Assembly (NCBI GenBank): GCA_030528085.1 | Contig: JAUMZN010000004.1 | Location: forward strand, 1 to 45,503 | Reading direction: 5' to 3' | Source of the DNA: Erysipelotrichaceae bacterium | GTDB taxonomy: Bacteria; Bacillota_I; Bacilli_A; Erysipelotrichales; Erysipelotrichaceae | DNA: 45,503 bases | In this document: piece by piece, positions 41,601 through 45,503 of the stretch | Layout of the letters: the number at the start of each line of letters is the position of its first letter | Numbering within the stretch: position 1 is the first letter of the stretch | Program-made: the position numbers and the translations under genes | The notes under the pieces: generated by a model | Told to the model about the DNA's origin: nothing | Databases searched by the model: none | What the model saw: only the letters and a program-made list of their open reading frames with translations

Positions 41601-41983
41601 GCTTTGTTCATACTGCGCTCATGGCGAAGTGTGTTCACGCCGCAGCCATCGATACAAATCATCGCTTGATCCGGTAAATGGGGACTTTCGACAATCGTCA
41701 TCGTTGGATAAGGCTGATCCGCAAAATTGGCGAATACAGAAAGAAATTCATCTTTCATTTCAATATCTGTTAAATACACTGTGAACTTCAACACGTGATC
41801 AAAACGTAAATCAAATTGCGCTAATGCATCGCTAAGTCTATAACAAGCATCGATGCATTGTTCGCGAAACGTTGCGCCATGTCCAAGTTGACCCGATAAA
41901 TAGAAGAAATCACCGAGTTGGACGATGCTTGAAACGCAATCATATCCTTCTTGATGTTCCCCTGTTTTTAAAAATAGATTCAT
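41576..41983 (-). CDS. RidA/YjgF/UK114-family protein without the catalytic arginine
   Basis: RidA deaminates reactive enamine/imine intermediates; many family branches lack this activity. The 135-residue trimeric-fold protein has VQLGDFFYLSGQLG (about 20), FDHVLKFTVYLTDIEMKDEF (about 70) and YPTMTIVESPHLPDQAMICIDGCGV (about 95-120). The arginine that RidA uses (in PARSxVEV) is Met here (PTMTIVES), so classical imine deaminase activity is unlikely. The C-terminus is Cys- and acid-rich (AYCEDCDE). The ATG at 41983 follows GGAGG and comes one base after the ftsK stop, so it is co-translated with ftsK. Confidence 0.85.
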   Translation of the reverse strand: MNLFLKTGEHQEGYDCVSSIVQLGDFFYLSGQLGHGATFREQCIDACYRLSDALAQFDLRFDHVLKFTVYLTDIEMKDEFLSVFANFADQPYPTMTIVESPHLPDQAMICIDGCGVNTLRHERSMNKAYCEDCDE

Positions 41984-41984
41984 C

Positions 41985-44789
41985 TTAAAAATCCTCCGCA
42001 TAAGCATCAGGAGCTTCCACTAAAATTTCGCGCGGTCTAGTTCCATTCGCTGGACCGATGACCCCATTCGCTTCAAGCTGATCTAAAATTCGAGCAGCAC
42101 GGCCATAACCTAAACGGAAACGACGCTGAATTAAAGAGGTGCTTGCCTTTCGCGAAACGATCACAAAGTTTTTCACTTCTGGATAAAGCGGATCGAGTTC
42201 TTCTTGCAGATCACTGACTTCTTGCCCTTGAGTACTAATTTCTTTGAGCATGACAAAAGCATCTTCATATTGTGGTGATGCTTGTTGTTTACAATAATCG
42301 CAAATTGCTTCTACTTCATGGTCTTGGATAAAGACACCTTGAATTCTGACTGGATCGCTATTATCCATAAACAACATATCGCCATAACCTAATAATTTTT
42401 CCGCTCCGATTTGATCGAGAATTGTTCGTGAGTCTGGTCGAGAAGAAACCATGAACGCAATACGGCTTGGAATATTCGCTTTAATAACGCCGGTAATAAC
42501 ATTGACGGAAGGTCGCTGTGTAGCGACGATCAAATGAATTCCGGCCGCTCTGGCAAGCTGCGTAATTCGCTGAATACTTTGTTCCACTTCTTTGCTGGCA
42601 GCTAACATCAAGTCCGCTAACTCATCGATAATGACGACAATTCGTGGCAGTTTTTCTTTATTTAATTCTGGGTGATTCGCTACAAACTTGTTATAAGACG
42701 TAATATTGCGCACAGATACTTCTTCAAACATCGAATAGCGCTGATCCATCATTTCGACTATGACTTTTAAAGCGCCATTCGCTAAATTGGCATCCGTAAT
42801 CACTGGGGATAAAAGATGCGGTACACCATTATAAGGCGTGAACTCAACTTTCTTTGGATCCACCAATAACAACTTCACTTCATCCGGTCTTGTTCTTAAC
42901 AAGATCGAACAGATGATGGAATTGACACAAACGGATTTACCAGAACCCGTTGCTCCTGCTATCAATAAGTGTGGCATAGTATCCAATCTGCCATAGACGT
43001 TGTTGCCCATTAAATCTTTACCAAGAGTAAAAACTAACGGTTTATCGGCTAAAGATTTAGGAACAGAGCGAATCAGCTCTTTCATCATGACCGTTGTTTT
43101 TTCGGCATTTGGCACTTCGATACCGACAGCACTTTTTCCTGGGATTGGTGCTTCAACGCGGATATCTTTTGCGGCAAGCGCTAATTTAATATCACTTTGT
43201 AAGTTCACAAATGTATTGACGCGAACCCCTTGTCCTGGAATTACTTCAAATTCAGTAACTGAAGGACCGATATGAATTTCTCCAAGCGTCGCATCGACAT
43301 TAAATTCTTTCAAAATTTCAATTAATCTTGCACCTTGCGCTTTTGCATTTTTAACATTCACACTTGAATTGCTGTTTTGCGCTGGATCTTCTAATAGACG
43401 AATTGGCGGCAGTTTATACGTTTTCGCATTGTATGGACGATAATTTGTATCTTCTTCTTTTTTCGCATAAGTTGGCCGTTTATTTGCTTTTGATGCATCG
43501 GCTAAAGCAGTCGATACATTGTCTTCTAAATTCGCATTGCCAACAACTGAAGAGGACGATTGACTTCGATCATTTGTTTGACCATAAATCGAAACATCTT
43601 TTAATTTTTCTTCTACTTCTTCTTGAGCAAGATCCTCTTGGCTTGGCTTTACTGATGGTGTTGCAATCGGATCTTCTCCCATTGGTTTTTCTTCTTGAAC
43701 TTCTGCCTGTTCTGGCATTTGTGGTTGTTCATTTGTTTTGAAAGAATTGGTTGACTGATTTTGCGTCGGTTGATCTAAACCAAGCATTGCTGCAATATCA
43801 ACTGCTTTAGGGCTAGGTTCTTCAATTGGCGTTTGATATGCGCTAGGTAAATCCAAATCGATATCAAAGTCATCCACTTCATGATGATGTCGTTTTAATT
43901 TCGGACTTTGTTTTTTAGCTGGCTTGTCTTGCGCAATTGGCAATTCAAGTTGTTCCATAAAATCAGGATCGCGATATTCATCTAAAATTGGATCATCCGC
44001 TAAAATACCATTTTGGAAAATCTGAGGTGAATTCGTTTGAATCGATTCACTTTCATCTTGTTCTTCCACTTCATTTTCTGGATGAAAAAGCCAATTGATC
44101 ATCGAAGATTTAGCATCTTCTGCTTGTTCGCTATGTTCAAGCTGCGCCTGCACTTTTTGTTGGCGGCGTTTTTCTAAATGTTCTTGGCGGCTTAATTGGA
44201 AATCTTCTTTGCGTTTTTCTAGATGCATCATATTCCAGAACATCAACGCAATCGAAATAATCGCTAATCCAGCAGCAACAACAATTGCGCCTGTTTTTGA
44301 AAACATGCTCGTTAATAATCCGGCAATAAATGCACCAACAAACCCATACGAACATGAAAATTCAGGCTGGCCAAATTGAGCCAAGCTTGTTTTCAATGCA
44401 TTCATCGCAATCCATGGATCGTTAGCTTGCGTCTTCATTAACGCAAAAACCAACATCCAACAAAGCGCAAAGATGCCAAATCCCCAATACGTACGCTGTG
44501 GGAGTTTGATTTTTCCATTGTTCCAAATATATTCAAAGCCATAGACAATGCCCACAGGAATGAATAAGTATAGAAAGTTCCCCATTACCGTGCGCAACGC
44601 ATGGTTTAAATAGCGTCCTAAAATTCCTAAAGAAAACAAAACGATAATCCCGATCACCCAAGACAGGACGATCATCGATCCGACTAGCATTCGGTTCGTT
44701 TGTTTTTTCGCTCTGGCTTTAGATTTTGTATTCGTTTTTTTCTTATTGGACGTGCTTTTTTTCGTCGTTCTTTTTTTTGATGCAGCCAT
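41985..44789 (-). CDS. ftsK: DNA translocase FtsK/SpoIIIE
   Basis: Pumps DNA through the closing septum and helps sort chromosomes. The 934-residue protein has a Lys/Thr-rich cytoplasmic start, four membrane segments (about 35-190), an acidic Gln/Pro-rich linker (about 200-440), and the motor: alpha/beta domains with Walker A AGATGSGKSVCVNS (about 612) and Walker B VVIIDELADLMLAA (about 715). A C-terminal gamma winged helix, LIQRRFRLGYGRAARILDQLE (about 885), reads KOPS/SRS DNA. Relatives in spore formers are called SpoIIIE; no sporulation gene is seen here, so FtsK is the safer name. It is followed directly by the RidA-like gene. A palindrome sits in its promoter region. Confidence 0.94.
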   Translation of the reverse strand: MAASKKRTTKKSTSNKKKTNTKSKARAKKQTNRMLVGSMIVLSWVIGIIVLFSLGILGRYLNHALRTVMGNFLYLFIPVGIVYGFEYIWNNGKIKLPQRTYWGFGIFALCWMLVFALMKTQANDPWIAMNALKTSLAQFGQPEFSCSYGFVGAFIAGLLTSMFSKTGAIVVAAGLAIISIALMFWNMMHLEKRKEDFQLSRQEHLEKRRQQKVQAQLEHSEQAEDAKSSMINWLFHPENEVEEQDESESIQTNSPQIFQNGILADDPILDEYRDPDFMEQLELPIAQDKPAKKQSPKLKRHHHEVDDFDIDLDLPSAYQTPIEEPSPKAVDIAAMLGLDQPTQNQSTNSFKTNEQPQMPEQAEVQEEKPMGEDPIATPSVKPSQEDLAQEEVEEKLKDVSIYGQTNDRSQSSSSVVGNANLEDNVSTALADASKANKRPTYAKKEEDTNYRPYNAKTYKLPPIRLLEDPAQNSNSSVNVKNAKAQGARLIEILKEFNVDATLGEIHIGPSVTEFEVIPGQGVRVNTFVNLQSDIKLALAAKDIRVEAPIPGKSAVGIEVPNAEKTTVMMKELIRSVPKSLADKPLVFTLGKDLMGNNVYGRLDTMPHLLIAGATGSGKSVCVNSIICSILLRTRPDEVKLLLVDPKKVEFTPYNGVPHLLSPVITDANLANGALKVIVEMMDQRYSMFEEVSVRNITSYNKFVANHPELNKEKLPRIVVIIDELADLMLAASKEVEQSIQRITQLARAAGIHLIVATQRPSVNVITGVIKANIPSRIAFMVSSRPDSRTILDQIGAEKLLGYGDMLFMDNSDPVRIQGVFIQDHEVEAICDYCKQQASPQYEDAFVMLKEISTQGQEVSDLQEELDPLYPEVKNFVIVSRKASTSLIQRRFRLGYGRAARILDQLEANGVIGPANGTRPREILVEAPDAYAEDF

Positions 44790-45104
44790 AAAACCCTTCT
44801 TTCGTCATCTATTATATAAGGAACACACAAACAAAACTCAAACCATTTCGCAGTTGTCCCTTTTATGTAACCCATTTAATCTCTAAAAATCATTGAACGT
44901 TTATTATACCTGATTGCACGCAATCAATCGAGACCTGCTTACTTTAACCATCTCTTGTATGGCGTCCTTCAACAAATTAATTTTGTCTAAACTATTCAAT
45001 TTCAATTGATCATCAATATGTGCTTAATAAAATTTAATTACAGAAGCTTGGATGATTCATGTGATTTTTTCAAAAAATAATATAGATCGGAGTTGAATCG
45101 AATT
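44790..45104. other. Divergent intergenic region upstream of ftsK
   Basis: About 315 bases. On the minus strand TATAAT occurs twice (44908-44903 and close to the ATG), giving two candidate ftsK promoters. Otherwise AT-rich with no recognised gene. Confidence 0.5.
44903..44926 (-). promoter_or_regulatory. Palindrome overlapping a candidate ftsK promoter
   Basis: TGATTG-CACG-CAATCA (44911-44926) is a perfect 6-base inverted repeat. It ends two bases from a minus-strand TATAAT (44908-44903), so it lies between the -35 and -10 positions. Confidence 0.4.
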
Positions 45105-45287
45105 ATGAAACAGAAAAGTTATGTTTTACCTATCGCCTTTTTTGCCATCATGTTTGGCATTTCAATCATAGAGTTCCCGGTGATTGTTACATTGATTTTT
45201 TTCGCTATTACCTCATTTTTTGTCTTTAAACAAATTGAATTAAATCGATTAAACAAATCCAAAGAAAGCGACAAATCAAATCAATGA
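45105..45287 (+). CDS. Small two-pass membrane protein, unknown
   Basis: The 60-residue frame starts at ATG 45105 behind a distant GGAG (12 bases) and encodes two membrane segments (YVLPIAFFAIMFGISII and FPVIVTLIFFAITSFFVF) followed by a charged tail rich in Lys, Ser and Asn. No family is recognised. It is divergent from ftsK and lies next to a probable group II intron insertion. Confidence 0.45.
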   Translation: MKQKSYVLPIAFFAIMFGISIIEFPVIVTLIFFAITSFFVFKQIELNRLNKSKESDKSNQ

Positions 45288-45456
45288 TAAATTCAACCAC
45301 GTTATCGCTCACTAAAAAAACAGCCTGCATTCAACAAAAGAAAGTTGGTAAAGTGGTTAAAAACGATGCGAACAAGGATGCAAACTAGAGAGAATTAAGA
45401 AATCGAGTGCTCCATATTCTTAATGAAACGACAAACCACTAAAAAGACAATAAACA

Positions 45457-45503
45457 ATCGAGTAGAGAGGAGACAGGTTAGTACTGTCCCTCCCTCTCAC
45501 ACC
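45457..45503 (-). mobile_element. 3' end (domain VI) of a group II intron, running off the window
   Basis: On the minus strand the sequence reads GGTGTGAGAGG, then GGGACAG - TACTAAC - CTGTCTC, then CTCTCTACTCGAT. The middle arms pair over 7 bases with one G-T and the outer GAGAG/CTCTC pair as well. The end CTACTCGAT has an unpaired A seven bases from a 3' AY terminus, as in bacterial group II introns (Ll.LtrB ends CCCTACTTCAC). The predicted 3' splice point is at 45457/45456. Domain V and the reverse transcriptase would lie beyond the window. Confidence 0.55.

Noticed and set aside
1-45503. CRISPR arrays, rRNA genes, prophage or toxin-antitoxin modules
   Set aside because: I saw no regularly spaced repeats, rRNA-like stretches, phage structural genes or paired small toxin/antitoxin frames anywhere in the window.

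Overview
The window reads as chromosome of a low-GC Gram-positive bacterium. Strong AAGGAGG-type ribosome binding sites, Gly-Pro-rich housekeeping proteins typical of Bacillota, a UPF0154/YneF protein, MutS2, RNase HIII, a ComK-like protein, an ATP-dependent ParC/ParE pair and the glpK/FAD-dehydrogenase/DUF1667 operon all fit Bacillota. The particular mix (ComK, YneF and LspA beside anaerobic glycerol-3-phosphate oxidation and a fermentative FucO-like dehydrogenase) suggests an anaerobic gut member of the Erysipelotrichia, but that placement is inference. Almost every gene is on the minus strand; plus-strand exceptions are a second trigger factor, tRNA-Arg, rnhC, a small membrane protein, an FMN reductase, the ComK-like gene and a small membrane ORF at the right end.

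Layout. 1-0.95 kb: decayed IS200/IS605 material (tnpA with an early stop, a frameshifted ribbon-helix-helix gene, hairpin ends). 1-3 kb: PTS IIB and an MlrC-type M81 metallopeptidase. 3-10.4 kb: an AlkA-like glycosylase, then protein quality control: engB and lon, an unknown gene coupled to one trigger factor, and a second trigger factor transcribed divergently. 10.4-15.3 kb: an odd InlB B-repeat protein without signal peptide, tRNA-Arg(UCU), a GNAT, a phosphodiesterase, a VanY-like protein lacking its zinc ligands, and a TetR/membrane-protein pair with matching operators. 15.4-24.5 kb: uvrC, mutS2, a lipoprotein, rnhC, and the lspA-rluD-dCMP deaminase run. 24.7-29.3 kb: the glycerol operon glpK, FAD glycerol-3-phosphate dehydrogenase, FAD/NAD oxidoreductase, DUF1667. 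29.5-35.4 kb: a PTS IIC-like permease with a cre-like site, an EamA transporter, a small gene bracketed by duplicated terminators, a FucO-like dehydrogenase, a monofunctional transglycosylase and yneF. 35.5-45 kb: parE-parC, FMN reductase, ComK-like, RidA-like, ftsK/spoIIIE. The last ~47 bases look like the 3' end of a group II intron on the minus strand.

The most unusual signal is the trigger-factor pair. One copy keeps the ribosome-docking signature but has lost recognisable FKBP motifs; the other keeps an intact FKBP domain but has lost the docking signature. Next come the pseudo-carboxypeptidase, the signal-less B-repeat protein, the TetR operator pair and a gene cassette between direct terminator repeats.

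Many start codons given here are shorter than the longest open frame because a good ribosome binding site marks an internal start; each case is stated. No database search was possible, so family names rest on motifs and remembered homologues.
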